DNA of 64,000 bases from Pseudarthrobacter equi. Its GTDB lineage: Bacteria; Actinomycetota; Actinomycetes; Actinomycetales; Micrococcaceae. Made by a program: the position numbers and the translations under genes. The stretch lies in NCBI RefSeq assembly GCF_900105535.1, contig NZ_LT629779.1, positions 2,666,001 to 2,730,000 of the forward strand, given 5' to 3'. The notes beneath the pieces were generated by a model. That model was not told the origin of the DNA. It saw only the letters and a program-made list of their open reading frames with translations, and did not search any database. Positions 46,701-55,040 of this stretch are shown here, piece after piece (the stretch's first letter is position 1; each line of letters begins with the position of its first letter).

Positions 46701-46910
46701 CAGTCCGTCGATGTACGTCCGGTAATCAGCTTTGGACATCGGCGTGCGGTCTGCCGTTGCCGGGATGCGCGGGTCCTGGAAGATGCGGTCGAATGCCTCT
46801 TTCCAGGCGGTCTGGTGGAGCAGTGCGGTGTTGGTGATGACTCCGTCGAGGTCGAAGATGACCGCGTCAAACGGCGGCCTGGCGGCAGCTGCGGTGGGAG
46901 AGCCGGTCAT
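43716..46910 (-). CDS. Beta-phosphoglucomutase (HAD)-GH65 disaccharide phosphorylase fusion
   Basis: 1064 aa in two enzymes. Residues about 14-245 form a HAD phosphatase/mutase: FDLDGVITNTALLHQTAWK, TSSRNASF and VIEDSVAGVQAARRGG. Residues about 265-1040 form a GH65 phosphorylase: GYLAVRGAAAEGGP, HVFWDELFVLPL, MFPWQSGSDGTEE and catalytic Glu752 in VGPDEYH. Together they would phosphorolyse an alpha-glucosyl disaccharide (trehalose, maltose or kojibiose) to beta-glucose 1-phosphate and convert that to glucose 6-phosphate. Rv2006 of the DosR regulon has a comparable architecture. 42 bp downstream of ppsA. Confidence 0.93.
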   Translation of the reverse strand: MTGSPTAAAARPPFDAVIFDLDGVITNTALLHQTAWKEAFDRIFQDPRIPATADRTPMSKADYRTYIDGLPREEGVMKFLAARGVAVDRGTDHDQSGAWTAYGLGALKNRLFLEHLRRDGVQSYPGTMQLLRRLADAGVPTGVVTSSRNASFVLDAAGIADLFSVILDGTAAAKLGLRGKPAPDVFLAAAFRLGVPPSHAVVIEDSVAGVQAARRGGFGLVVGIDRSGTRRGLEAAGAGAVLNDVGELDLGLVLGDPWHLVFEGFDADHEGHREALTTLGNGYLAVRGAAAEGGPASYAGMYLAGVYNRAEAEAGGETVVEEHLVNAPDCLPLDLRLEGGRWWSAGGMTLLLERRSLDLRRAVLERRLLLETADGKRLEVVQARFASMAEPHLLVLDMQVTPLGWSGTVEVRSGVNAGVRNANIPGPAAGPGVHLADRTGERTAPGDVPGDLPDDGISVVEAETTQSLVRIAVAFRTLGAGIAPGAAEGRDGAFHYRSFRMALADGNPSTVTKVVAVVTSRDRAISSPASAARWVLRRAGDDPGALLAAHLDAWRRELAPYLVEMDAPGQVRLVLNLHIFHVLQTLTRHTAELDAGVTARGLHGEGYRGHVFWDELFVLPLVTLRTPDVARALIDYRWRRLPAARHAAALAGCFGAMFPWQSGSDGTEETPTWLYNDRSGRWVRDYSHLQLHAGLAVAFNAWQYYQATNDKPWLLRRGAELVIDVARFFASRAEFSQDTSRYHLRGVVGPDEYHTRYPGNPEPGLDDNAYTNVMAAWACLRAADIAAIFQGEERAELAARLGISADEAAGWEHVGRAFFVPFHADGVISQFAGYAQLSELDWDRYRETYDSIERLDLILEAEGDDTNRYKLAKQADVLMLPYLLGQEGLTGLLAELGYTFTAEQLNLTIEYYLGRTAHGSTLSRVAHASVLAALDADRAWDSFREALDADLDDTQHGTTRAGIHLGAMAGTVDVIQRSFAGLRLSGETIVFAPSMPTGLRSVAFNIRYRGHHLNIRLRGGHLHVVSAPGDAEPIGVRVNGRDTTLMPGQAGNFRLAAAADPAVP

Positions 46911-46952
46911 AGGACAGTGCTATCAGCAGTGGGTCCGTGGCAGACAGTGCCG

Positions 46953-49367
46953 TTAGGCCCGTCGGCCCAGCCGCTGCTCGGCGGCGGCAATGACGGGCAG
47001 GGTTCGGAGGTAGGTGTCCGGGTTCAGGGACAACGAATCGATGCCCTGGCCCACCAGGAATTCGGCGAGCTCCGGGTGGTTGCTTGGACCTTGGCCGCAG
47101 ATGCCGATCCTGATACCGGCCGTGTGGGCTTTCGAGATGGCCTCGGCGATCATGGCGCTGACGGCAGGATCGCGTTCGTCGAAGAGCCCCGCCAGCTGTT
47201 CGGAATCCCGGTCCACCCCCAGGACCAGCTGGGTGAGGTCGTTGGAGCCAATGGAGAACCCGTCGAACCGCTGGGCGAACTGCCCCGCCAGGATCACGTT
47301 CGAGGGGATTTCGCACATCATGTACAGCTGCAGGCCGGCCTCCCCGCGGACCAGGCCGTGGCCGGCCATGGCCTCGATCACCTGGTCGGCTTCGTGGACG
47401 GTGCGGCAGAAGGGGACCATGACGACGACGTTGGCGAAGCCAATCTGTTCCCGCACCCTTTTGAGGGCGCGGCACTCGAGGGCGAACCCTTCGCGGTAGT
47501 CCTCGCTGTAGTAGCGGGAGGCGCCGCGGAACCCGAGCATGGGGTTTTCCTCGGGATGTTCGAAGGACCCGCCGCCGATCAGGTGGCTGTACTCGTTGGA
47601 CTTGAAATCGCTGAGCCTGACGATGACGGGCTTGGGGTAGAACGGCGCGGCAATCTTGGCGATGCCGGTGGCCAGCGTGTCAACGAAGTATTCCTGGGGG
47701 TCGTCGTAGCCGCGGGTGAGCTTGCGGATCAGTGCGGCCTCGTCGTCAGCCACCCGCTCGGGATGGACCAGGGCCATGGGGTGGATCCGGATGAGGTTGC
47801 TGATGATGAACTCCATCCGGGCAAGGCCTACACCGGCAGCGGGAAGCCGCCACCATTTGAAAGCTGCGGCGGGGCTGCCGATATTGACCATCACATCGGT
47901 CCGGGTGGCTGGCAGCCGGTCCATGTCCACGTCCTCCACCGTGTACTCCAACAGCCCCTCGTAGACGCGGCCTTCTTCCCCCTCGGCGCAGGACAGGGTG
48001 ATGGGGGCGCCGTGGGGCAGGGTGTCCGTTGCGTTGCCGGTTCCGACGACGGCCGGTACGCCCAGTTCACGGCTGACGATGGCTGCGTGGCTGGTAGGTC
48101 CGCCATGGTCCGTGACGATGCCGGCGGCACGCTTCATGACGGGAACCCAGTCCGGGTCGGTCATCCGGGTGACCAGGACGGATCCGTCGGTGAATGATTC
48201 GATGTCCTTCGCGTCCCGGATGACGCATACGTTGCCCTTGGCGATGCTGTCCCCCACGGCTGCCCCTGTGGCGAGGACCTGGCCCTGCTGCTGCAGGTGG
48301 TAGGTCCGGAACATGGAGCTGCTGCGGCGCGCCTGGACCGTTTCGGGCCGGGCCTGGACCATGAACAGTTCGCCGGTCAGTCCGTCCTTGGCCCATTCCA
48401 TGTCCATGGGGCGCCCGTAGTGCTGCTCCACGGCGGTGGCCCACCGCGCCAGCAGGACGGCTTCGGCATCCGCCAGCACCAAGGCGGCGCGCTCGCGTTC
48501 GGTGGTGTCCACCATCCGGGTGAGTGCGCTGCCGCCATGGCTGTAGACCATCTTCCGCTCCTTGGCCCCGGTTTCCCGGGCGATGACCGGGATGAGGCGG
48601 CTGTCAGCGAGAAGCGGCTTGAACACCTGGTACTTGTCCGGGTTGATGGTTCCCTGCACCACCGTTTCCCCCAGCCCCCAGGCTGCGCTGATGAGCACCG
48701 CCTGGGGAAAGCCCGATTCGGTGTCGATGGAGAACATGACCCCTGAGGCCCCGACGTCGGAACGGACCATGCGTTGGATCCCTACCGACAATGCGACATC
48801 GAGGTGTCCGTATCCTTTGATGTCCCGGTAACTGATGGCGCGGTCAGTGAACAGCGAGGCATAGCAGCGCCGGCAGGCGTCGAGGACGGCCCGTTCCCCG
48901 GAGACATTGAGGAAGGTCTCCTGCTGACCGGCGAAACTGGCATCCGGCAGGTCTTCGGCTGTGGCACTGCTGCGGACCGCCACCGGCACCTGCGCCAAGC
49001 CGGCCCGCTGTGAAAGGTCCCGGTAGTGTTCACGGATTTCTTCGGCGATACCGTCCGGGAAGCCGGCGGCCAGGAACAATTCCCTGATGGCGGCACCGGC
49101 CTGCCGGAGTGTGGCCCGGCCCTCCTGGTATTGCGCGATGCAGTCCCTGATCCGGGGTTCCAGGCCGTTGTGTTCCAGGAAGGCCCGGTAGGCGTCAGCG
49201 GTGGTGGCGAACCCTTCGGGTACCTTGACCCCTGCTGATTGCAGCGACCGGCTCAGCTCACCGAGGGAGGCGTTCTTGCCGCCCACGGAAGCGATGTCCC
49301 CTATCCCGGTGTCGCTGAACCATTTGATGTGGACACGGGTGGCGGAGGTGGCGGAAGGAGCAGTCAT
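46953..49367 (-). CDS. ppsA: Phosphoenolpyruvate synthase
   Basis: 804 aa. N-terminal ATP-grasp region (ASVGGKNASLGELSRSLQ, VAVRSSATAEDLPDASFAGQ), swivelling domain with phospho-His427 in GGPTSHAAIVSRELG, and C-terminal TIM barrel with GICGQGPSNHPELAEFL. It makes PEP from pyruvate and ATP, opposite in direction to PfkA in the same operon, so the pair could support carbon rerouting under non-growth. The ATG at 49367 (MTAPSATSATRVH) is 6 nt after CAGAAT. Upstream in-frame sequence is not PpsA-like. Confidence 0.95.
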   Translation of the reverse strand: MTAPSATSATRVHIKWFSDTGIGDIASVGGKNASLGELSRSLQSAGVKVPEGFATTADAYRAFLEHNGLEPRIRDCIAQYQEGRATLRQAGAAIRELFLAAGFPDGIAEEIREHYRDLSQRAGLAQVPVAVRSSATAEDLPDASFAGQQETFLNVSGERAVLDACRRCYASLFTDRAISYRDIKGYGHLDVALSVGIQRMVRSDVGASGVMFSIDTESGFPQAVLISAAWGLGETVVQGTINPDKYQVFKPLLADSRLIPVIARETGAKERKMVYSHGGSALTRMVDTTERERAALVLADAEAVLLARWATAVEQHYGRPMDMEWAKDGLTGELFMVQARPETVQARRSSSMFRTYHLQQQGQVLATGAAVGDSIAKGNVCVIRDAKDIESFTDGSVLVTRMTDPDWVPVMKRAAGIVTDHGGPTSHAAIVSRELGVPAVVGTGNATDTLPHGAPITLSCAEGEEGRVYEGLLEYTVEDVDMDRLPATRTDVMVNIGSPAAAFKWWRLPAAGVGLARMEFIISNLIRIHPMALVHPERVADDEAALIRKLTRGYDDPQEYFVDTLATGIAKIAAPFYPKPVIVRLSDFKSNEYSHLIGGGSFEHPEENPMLGFRGASRYYSEDYREGFALECRALKRVREQIGFANVVVMVPFCRTVHEADQVIEAMAGHGLVRGEAGLQLYMMCEIPSNVILAGQFAQRFDGFSIGSNDLTQLVLGVDRDSEQLAGLFDERDPAVSAMIAEAISKAHTAGIRIGICGQGPSNHPELAEFLVGQGIDSLSLNPDTYLRTLPVIAAAEQRLGRRA

Positions 49368-49403
49368 GCCTTGATTCTGGGCTTGGTCCGGCACCCCGGG
49401 GCA

Positions 49404-49417
49404 GGGTCTTAGGTCCC
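49404..49417 (-). promoter_or_regulatory. Best candidate DevR/DosR-type box, upstream of ppsA
   Basis: On the minus strand it reads GGGACCTAAGACCC and matches the core GGGACTWWAGTCCC at 12 of 14. The centre is 43.5 bp before the ppsA ATG. CAGAAT ends 6 nt before that ATG, giving a leaderless promoter. It lies in the 55-bp gap after the ATPase gene, so ppsA has its own promoter. Confidence 0.7.
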
Positions 49418-49422
49418 CGGCG

Positions 49423-51978
49423 TCACCGCCGGACCCAGCGGGCCTTGGCGCCCTTGTATATCCAGTCTGCCGCCAGGACGGCCGGTATCGCCACGGCCGC
49501 GGCCAGCAGGCCGGCCGGCGGGGGCGGGGCCTGTCCCAGCAGGCCCGCGGCAGGCGGAATGAACAGGCATGCTGCCAGGACCGCCAGCTCGGCCACCACG
49601 GCCCACAGCAGCAACCTGTTGGTGCCCCAGCCAAGCTGCCAGGGCAGCACCGTGGCGCTCCGGCAGGCAAAGGCGTTGGCCAGCTGTCCAAGGACCACCG
49701 CAGTGAAGGCCGTGCCCGACGCCGCCAGGAGCAGCCCGGATTCGGGAAGACCACCGCGGGTCCAGCCGCCGGCAAACAGCACAGCGGAGAAGGCGGCCAT
49801 TTCGACGGCGGCCTCGACGGGTCCCAGCACGCAAAACACGCGCACCATGAGTTGCCGGTCCATCAGATGCCGCCGGTCCGGCGGCCGGGACAGGACACGC
49901 TTGCCCGGAGCTTCGGCACCCAGCGCCAGGGCCGGCAGCAGGTCCGTGCCGATGTCCAGCGCCAGGATCTGCAGCACCCCGAGCGCCAGCGGGAATTGGC
50001 CGCCCGAAAGCGCCCACACGACGAAGGGCGTCAGCTCTGCGACGTTGTCGGTCAGGTGGTAGGTCAGGAACCGGTGGATGTTGGCGTAGGTTGCCCGGCC
50101 CTGTTCGATGGCCGCCACGATGGTGGCAAAGTGGTCGTCGAGCAACACCAGGTCCGCGGCTTCCCGGGCCACATCGGTTCCGGCCAGGCCCATGGCAACG
50201 CCGATGTCCGCTTCCCGCAATGCCGGTCCATCGTTCACGCCGTCGCCCGTCATCGCCACCACATGGCCGCGTGACTGCAGCGCCTTGGCAACCCGGAGCT
50301 TCTGCTCGGGCGACACCCTGCTGACCACGATGCCGTCCCGGTCCAGCAGAGCACCCAGCATCTGCTCGTCCTCCGGCAGGCCAGAGCCTTCCACCACCAT
50401 CTCCGGCGTTCCGGCCAGGCCGATTTCGCGGGCGATCGCCGCCGCCGTGGCCGGATGATCACCGGTGATCATGGCCAGCTTGAGCCCGGCACGGCGGGCT
50501 GTGCTGATGACATCGCCCACGCCGGGCCGTGGCGGATCGTGCAGGCCGATCAGGCCCAGCAGCTCCATGCCGCATTCCAGTTCTTCCGGGGGCATGGACA
50601 TCCTGTCGCCCGCCATCCCCGCCAGGTTCCGCCGTGCCACCGCAATCACCCGCAGGCCACCGGACGCCATCACCTCCACCTCGCCGGCGGTGCGTGCGGT
50701 GACGCCCGCGCACAACGGCAGTACCGCTTCCGGCGCGCCCTTACAGAACAGGTCCGTGCCCACCATGGCCGACTCCCGGCGTCGTACGGGGTCAAACGCC
50801 AGCCGTCGCGCAGGCGGCGTCCCGGAAACCGGGCCGCCCGCGAGACGCTGCGCCAGCGCATCGATCGCCGCCTCCATCGGGTCGCCCGAAGCCTGCCACT
50901 CGCCGTTGCGCAGTACCGCCCGGCCCTGCGAGGCTGCCCGGGCGGCGAGCGCCGCCTCCGCGGCCGCCTCCTGCCCGTCACCCTGCACGGATCCGGCAGG
51001 GTCGTATCCCTCCCCCGCTACCTGGATGGTTCCGGCGGGCGTGTGGACCTGGACGGCGTTCATCCGGTTCTGGGTGAGGGTCCCCGTCTTGTCGGTGCAG
51101 ATGAAGGTGGTGGACCCCAGCGTTTCAACGGCCTCCAGGTTGCGCACCAGTGCGTTTTTGGCGGCCATCCGCTGGGCGCCCATCGCCAGGGACAGGGTGA
51201 CTGTGGGCAGCAGGCCTTCCGGGACGAGTGCGACAGCCACTCCGATGGCGAACAGGAAGGAGTCGCGCCAGGCGATTCCCGCCACCAGGGAGACCAGGAA
51301 GAACAGGCAGGCGATGCCCAGGGCCACAATCACCACCAGCCGCACGATCCTGCGCAGCTCGAGGGACAACGGCGTGGGCGGCGGCACGGCAGCGCTGGTC
51401 AGTGCGGCGATCCCGGCCAGGCGCGTGGCGGCGCCGGTGGCGGTAACGGTGGCTTCGGCGTCGCCGTTGACCAGGAACGTGCCGCCCCAGGCGGCGTCAC
51501 CGCCGGATTTGGGGACGGGCACGCTTTCGCCGGTCAGCATGGATTCATCAACGGCACAGGCCGCGGCCGTGAGCAGGATGACGTCGGCGGGGATCCGGTC
51601 GCCGGCGGTCAGGAGCACCGCGTCATCTGTGACCAGGTCACTGGCATGGACGGTCCGGACCTGTCCGTCCCGCCGGACGCGGACGTCGGCGGGCAGCAGC
51701 CCGCGGAGCCTGGCGGCGGCGTGCTGGGCGCGTTCCTGCTGGATGTGCGCGAAGACGCCGTTGACGATCACGACGACGATGATCGCCACCCCCAGTTGCG
51801 GCATGTCGGCAACGAAGGCCAGGGCGGCAGCCACCCAGAGCATGAGGGCGAAGAAGTGGGTCAGCTCCGCCCAGAGCTTGCGCCACTGCGGGACGGGCTT
51901 CTCACCCGGCAGGACGTTGGGTCCGGCACGTTTGAGCAGTTCCGCTGCCCGCTCAGTCGTGAGGCCTGCAGCGGCCAT
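49423..51978 (-). CDS. CtpF-like cation-transporting P-type ATPase (P2 type)
   Basis: 851 aa. N-terminal cation ATPase domain (LTTERAAELLKRAGPNVLPG), TGES loop (MLTGESVPVPK), M4 motif ALVPEGLLPTVTLSLAMG, phosphorylation Asp296 in CTDKTGTLTQNRM, GDGVNDGPALREADIGVAMG and a C-terminal membrane domain. Unlike the ATPase at 40260, its PEGL motif is intact. CtpF of M. tuberculosis is a DosR-regulon P2 ATPase linked to calcium. The ATG overlaps the USP stop (TGATG), so it is the last gene of the PPOX-P1B-USP-ATPase operon. The ion is inferred only. Confidence 0.92.
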   Translation of the reverse strand: MAAAGLTTERAAELLKRAGPNVLPGEKPVPQWRKLWAELTHFFALMLWVAAALAFVADMPQLGVAIIVVVIVNGVFAHIQQERAQHAAARLRGLLPADVRVRRDGQVRTVHASDLVTDDAVLLTAGDRIPADVILLTAAACAVDESMLTGESVPVPKSGGDAAWGGTFLVNGDAEATVTATGAATRLAGIAALTSAAVPPPTPLSLELRRIVRLVVIVALGIACLFFLVSLVAGIAWRDSFLFAIGVAVALVPEGLLPTVTLSLAMGAQRMAAKNALVRNLEAVETLGSTTFICTDKTGTLTQNRMNAVQVHTPAGTIQVAGEGYDPAGSVQGDGQEAAAEAALAARAASQGRAVLRNGEWQASGDPMEAAIDALAQRLAGGPVSGTPPARRLAFDPVRRRESAMVGTDLFCKGAPEAVLPLCAGVTARTAGEVEVMASGGLRVIAVARRNLAGMAGDRMSMPPEELECGMELLGLIGLHDPPRPGVGDVISTARRAGLKLAMITGDHPATAAAIAREIGLAGTPEMVVEGSGLPEDEQMLGALLDRDGIVVSRVSPEQKLRVAKALQSRGHVVAMTGDGVNDGPALREADIGVAMGLAGTDVAREAADLVLLDDHFATIVAAIEQGRATYANIHRFLTYHLTDNVAELTPFVVWALSGGQFPLALGVLQILALDIGTDLLPALALGAEAPGKRVLSRPPDRRHLMDRQLMVRVFCVLGPVEAAVEMAAFSAVLFAGGWTRGGLPESGLLLAASGTAFTAVVLGQLANAFACRSATVLPWQLGWGTNRLLLWAVVAELAVLAACLFIPPAAGLLGQAPPPPAGLLAAAVAIPAVLAADWIYKGAKARWVRR

Positions 51979-52439
51979 CACACGCTGTCCGGCTCCTGCC
52001 CCACCAGGACCACCGGGCACGCGGACCGCGCGGCGCAGGCCTTGCTGACCGAGCCCATGGACGTGCCGGGGAAGCCTCCTTCACCATGCCTGCCCACCAC
52101 CAGCAGCTGGGCCCGCTTGCTCTCTTCCACCAGGACTTTGCCCGGCGCGCCGAACCTGACCGTCACGTCGATAGCCGTGGGCCGGTCGCCGGTGAATGCC
52201 CTGCCGAGGGCGTCCTCCACCAGGCGCCTGGCGGTCTCCTCCAGCCCGGCCGTCAGCGGGTGCTCGCTGCTCTCAAGGCTGGATACCACCAGGTAATCGG
52301 GCATGCCGATGCAGGTGATGACCTCCAGCCTGGCGCCGAACCGGGCGGCGAGGGTTCCGGCGTACCGCAGGGCAGCCGAGGAGAATTCGGATCCGTCAAC
52401 ACCCACGATGACGGGCCGGGAAGCTGGTTCTTCGTTCAT
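51978..52439 (-). CDS. Universal stress protein, single domain
   Basis: 153 aa from ATG 52439: PVIVGVDGSEFSSAALRYAG, then GRHGEGGFPGTSMGSVSKA and ACPVVLVG. The ATP loop keeps G-2x-G-9x-GS spacing with unusual PGTSM residues. The start at 52439 has gaaggtag about 7 nt upstream; a second start at 52490 would overlap the ATPase stop in ATGA and add 17 residues with no Usp similarity. It lies between two P-type ATPases, with TGATG coupling to the downstream one. Confidence 0.9.
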   Translation of the reverse strand: MNEEPASRPVIVGVDGSEFSSAALRYAGTLAARFGARLEVITCIGMPDYLVVSSLESSEHPLTAGLEETARRLVEDALGRAFTGDRPTAIDVTVRFGAPGKVLVEESKRAQLLVVGRHGEGGFPGTSMGSVSKACAARSACPVVLVGQEPDSV

Positions 52440-52486
52440 ATCCACTACCTTCGCTACGACGGCGGGCGGCCCGGAAGTGCCAAAGG

Positions 52487-54412
52487 TCATGCCGGTGCGG
52501 CCGGCCGGACGGTGGCTCCGTTCAGGGCCCGCAGCCCGTTCAGGATGGTGGCCAGGTCCACGAGTTCCTGGAGGAGGGCGCCGGTGACGGCGGGAATGTA
52601 GCCGGTCATGGCCACGGCCATCAGCCCGACGCTTAGTCCGATGCCTGTCCAGATGCTGACGAGGGCCACCGACATGGTGCGTTGCCCGATTGCCACCGCC
52701 AAGGCAACCCTGGACAGGTCATCCAGCATCACCACCACGTCCGCGGATTCGCTGGCAGCTGTAGCGCCCTTGGCGCCCATGGCGATGCCAACGTCCGCTG
52801 CCGCGAGCACCGGCGCGTCGTTGACGCCGTCGCCCACCATGAGCACGGGCCGCTCACGGACGGCCGCCACGGCCTGGACCTTGTCCTCCGGCAGGCAGTC
52901 CGCCTGCACCCTGGTGATCCCGGCTTCCCTGGCGATGTGTGCGGCGGTGGCGCCGGCGTCGCCGGTCAGCAGCACGGTGTGCCGGACCCCCAGCCGCTGT
53001 AGCTGGTCTAGGGTTCCCACCGCGTTGGCCCGCAACGGGTCTTTCATGATCAGCGCTCCGGCGTAGGTCCCGTTGATGGCCACGTGCACCGCCAGCTGGC
53101 CGCTTCGGATCGACGCATCGCGGAACCCGGCCGCGGTTTTCACCAGGCCGGCCTTGCCCACCACCACGGTGTCGTCCCCGCAGACGGCCTGCACACCGTG
53201 GGTGGCATGCTCGGTGGCTTCCGTCACCGGCAGGAGCTCCAGGTTGCGCTGGGCGGCCGCCTCGATGACTGAGGCCGCCAGGACGTGGGAGGAATACTGT
53301 TCGGCGGAGGCAGCCAGCTGCAGGATACGCGCAGGATCAAAGGCCGGCCCGGCGCCGGGCCCCGCGGCAGGTGCCGCCTGCACCGTATCCAGGACGGGAC
53401 GTCCCGAAGTCAGGGTTCCGGTCTTGTCGAAGACCGCCGTCCGGGCGCGGGCAAGCTGTTCCAGCGTGCCGGTGTTCTTGATGATGATGCCTTTGTGGGC
53501 CGCCTGGCTGGTGCCGGCGAGGAATGCCACGGGCGCGGCGATCAGGAGCGGGCACGGCGTGGCCACCACCAGGACCTGGGCAAACCGGACGGGGTCTGCC
53601 GAAAGGAACCAGGCCGTGGCGGCCATGGCCACCGCGAGCGCGGTGAAGGGAACGGCGTACCGGTCCGCGAGGCGCACCACCGGCGCCCGGCTGGAGGAAG
53701 CCTCCTCCACCAGGGCGATGATGCGGCTGTACTGTGAGTCGGCCGCCGTGGCCGCCGCCCGAACCCTGATGGCTGCCTCGCCGTTGACGGATCCGCTGAG
53801 CAGGAGATCCCCCCGGACCCTTTCCACGGGCAGGCTCTCGCCGGTCAGGGACGATTCGTCCATGCTGGCCGCCCCGGACAGGAGCTCGCCGTCCACCGGG
53901 ACCAGCTCGGAGGGGCGCACCACCAGGATGTCGCCCGGCAGCACCTCGCCGATGGGCGTGTCCTCCAGTACCGATCCGTTGGCTTCGCGGTGGGCGTAGC
54001 GGGGAGCCCTGTCCAACAGGGACCGCAGTTCGCGGACGGCACGGCCCTGGGCGAAGGTTTCCAGCGCCTCGCCGCCGGCAAGCATGAGGATGACCACCAG
54101 GGCGGCCAGGTACTCGCCCACGGCCACCGTGCTCGCGATGGCCATGAGCGCCAGCACGTCGATCCCCCAGCGGCCCTCCCGGAGGGACCGGACCATCACC
54201 ACCGCGCGGAACACGGCCACGAGCGCTGCATAGGCGGACGCACCCAGCCGGGCAGGCTCTTCCCACCCGGCGAGCAGCAGCCCCAGGGTGGCGGCGAGCA
54301 CAAGGCAGGTCAGGAACACCAGGGGGTACAGGCGGACCTGCGCCCGCATCCTGGCCGGCAGCGGATCGCCCGGACCCGGGCTGGTGTCCGCCGTCCCGGG
54401 CCCTGCGATCAT
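52487..54412 (-). CDS. Heavy-metal (P1B) P-type ATPase with TPC motif
   Basis: 641 aa. No N-terminal metal-binding domain and few cysteines. Membrane motif TPCPLL (Cys287), LTGESLPVE, phosphorylation Asp329 in FDKTGTLTSGRP, and GDGVNDAPVLAAADVGIAMG. TPC in place of CPC or SPC points to the little-studied P1B-5-like group, whose described member Nia is linked to nickel/iron and low oxygen; this is from memory and is inference. No C-terminal hemerythrin domain is seen. Start codons at 54463 and 54460 are alternatives that overlap the PPOX gene; 54412 is 22 bp after it. Confidence 0.88.
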   Translation of the reverse strand: MIAGPGTADTSPGPGDPLPARMRAQVRLYPLVFLTCLVLAATLGLLLAGWEEPARLGASAYAALVAVFRAVVMVRSLREGRWGIDVLALMAIASTVAVGEYLAALVVILMLAGGEALETFAQGRAVRELRSLLDRAPRYAHREANGSVLEDTPIGEVLPGDILVVRPSELVPVDGELLSGAASMDESSLTGESLPVERVRGDLLLSGSVNGEAAIRVRAAATAADSQYSRIIALVEEASSSRAPVVRLADRYAVPFTALAVAMAATAWFLSADPVRFAQVLVVATPCPLLIAAPVAFLAGTSQAAHKGIIIKNTGTLEQLARARTAVFDKTGTLTSGRPVLDTVQAAPAAGPGAGPAFDPARILQLAASAEQYSSHVLAASVIEAAAQRNLELLPVTEATEHATHGVQAVCGDDTVVVGKAGLVKTAAGFRDASIRSGQLAVHVAINGTYAGALIMKDPLRANAVGTLDQLQRLGVRHTVLLTGDAGATAAHIAREAGITRVQADCLPEDKVQAVAAVRERPVLMVGDGVNDAPVLAAADVGIAMGAKGATAASESADVVVMLDDLSRVALAVAIGQRTMSVALVSIWTGIGLSVGLMAVAMTGYIPAVTGALLQELVDLATILNGLRALNGATVRPAAPA

Positions 54413-54434
54413 GCCCGGCGGGGACGGCTGTCCC

Positions 54435-54905
54435 TTAGGCAAGGTCCGCCCGCGGGGCATCATCCAGGTGGTTCCACCACGTCAGCGGGGAGGTAACCAC
54501 GAACCGCCTGCCGGTTACGGACCTGGGGACGATCCGCACAAAATGGTCCTTGGGTCCCGCCTGCCACGGAAAAAGAACCAGCCCCACGCCCCTCATCAGG
54601 TCCGGGGAAGGTTCCAGGACCACGGCGCGGCCCTTGACCTCCACGCTCCATGCCCGCCTCGGTTCGCCACCTGTACCGTCAGCTTCGAGGGCGACGGCGG
54701 CGTCCCCGGCCAGGGCGGCCAGTTTTGTTCCCTCGCCGGTGCGGAACACCAGGGCCCCATTGTCCACTTTGTAGTTGACCGGGAAGATTTCCGGATGCCC
54801 GTCCACCAGGACTGCCAGATGGCCCACCGACACTTCGCGCAGGAGGTCCCAGCAGGCATCGGCGCTGAGGACTTCCATCTCCGGAGCCGCTGAACTGTTG
54901 TGCAT
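54435..54905 (-). CDS. Pyridoxamine 5'-phosphate oxidase-like (PPOX) FMN-binding-fold protein
   Basis: 156 aa. VSVGHLAVLVDGHPEIFPVN, ALVFRTGEGTKLAALAGDAA, AWSVEVKGRAVVLEP and SVTGRRFVVTSPLTWW share the split-barrel pattern of 38915 and 55041. ATG 54905 is 7 nt after TACGTT and is probably leaderless; a second ATG at 54878 has no properly spaced SD. First gene of an operon with the P1B ATPase, a USP and the CtpF-like ATPase, and divergent from the PPOX paralogue at 55041. Confidence 0.88.
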   Translation of the reverse strand: MHNSSAAPEMEVLSADACWDLLREVSVGHLAVLVDGHPEIFPVNYKVDNGALVFRTGEGTKLAALAGDAAVALEADGTGGEPRRAWSVEVKGRAVVLEPSPDLMRGVGLVLFPWQAGPKDHFVRIVPRSVTGRRFVVTSPLTWWNHLDDAPRADLA

Positions 54906-54941
54906 ACAGCCGAACGTAGTGGCCGGGGCGCTGCGCCACTA

Positions 54942-54955
54942 GGGCATTACGACCC
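54942..54955 (-). promoter_or_regulatory. Candidate DevR/DosR-type box for the PPOX-ATPase operon
   Basis: Minus-strand GGGTCGTAATGCCC matches the DosR core at 10 of 14. The centre is 43.5 bp before the ATG at 54905, and TACGTT (54918-54913) is in the -10 position, 7 nt from the ATG. Confidence 0.5.
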
Positions 54956-54991
54956 GGGCGCGGTGTGCTGCCGGGGTGCACCGGCACCTTA

Positions 54992-55005
54992 CGGTCTTTG
55001 GGCCC
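54992..55005 (+). promoter_or_regulatory. Candidate DevR/DosR-type box for the PPOX gene at 55041
   Basis: CGGTCTTTGGGCCC matches the DosR core at 10 of 14. The centre is 42.5 bp before the ATG at 55041. TAGGAT (55029-55034) is followed by 6 nt and the ATG, a leaderless promoter. Confidence 0.55.
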
Positions 55006-55040
55006 TGTTGGTACCCCGGCCGGGCTTCTAGGATCTGGGC

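Noticed and set aside
45426..48197. A 923-codon open frame on the plus strand
   Set aside because: It is antisense to the HAD-GH65 and ppsA genes and crosses their junction; the predicted protein has no recognisable domain.
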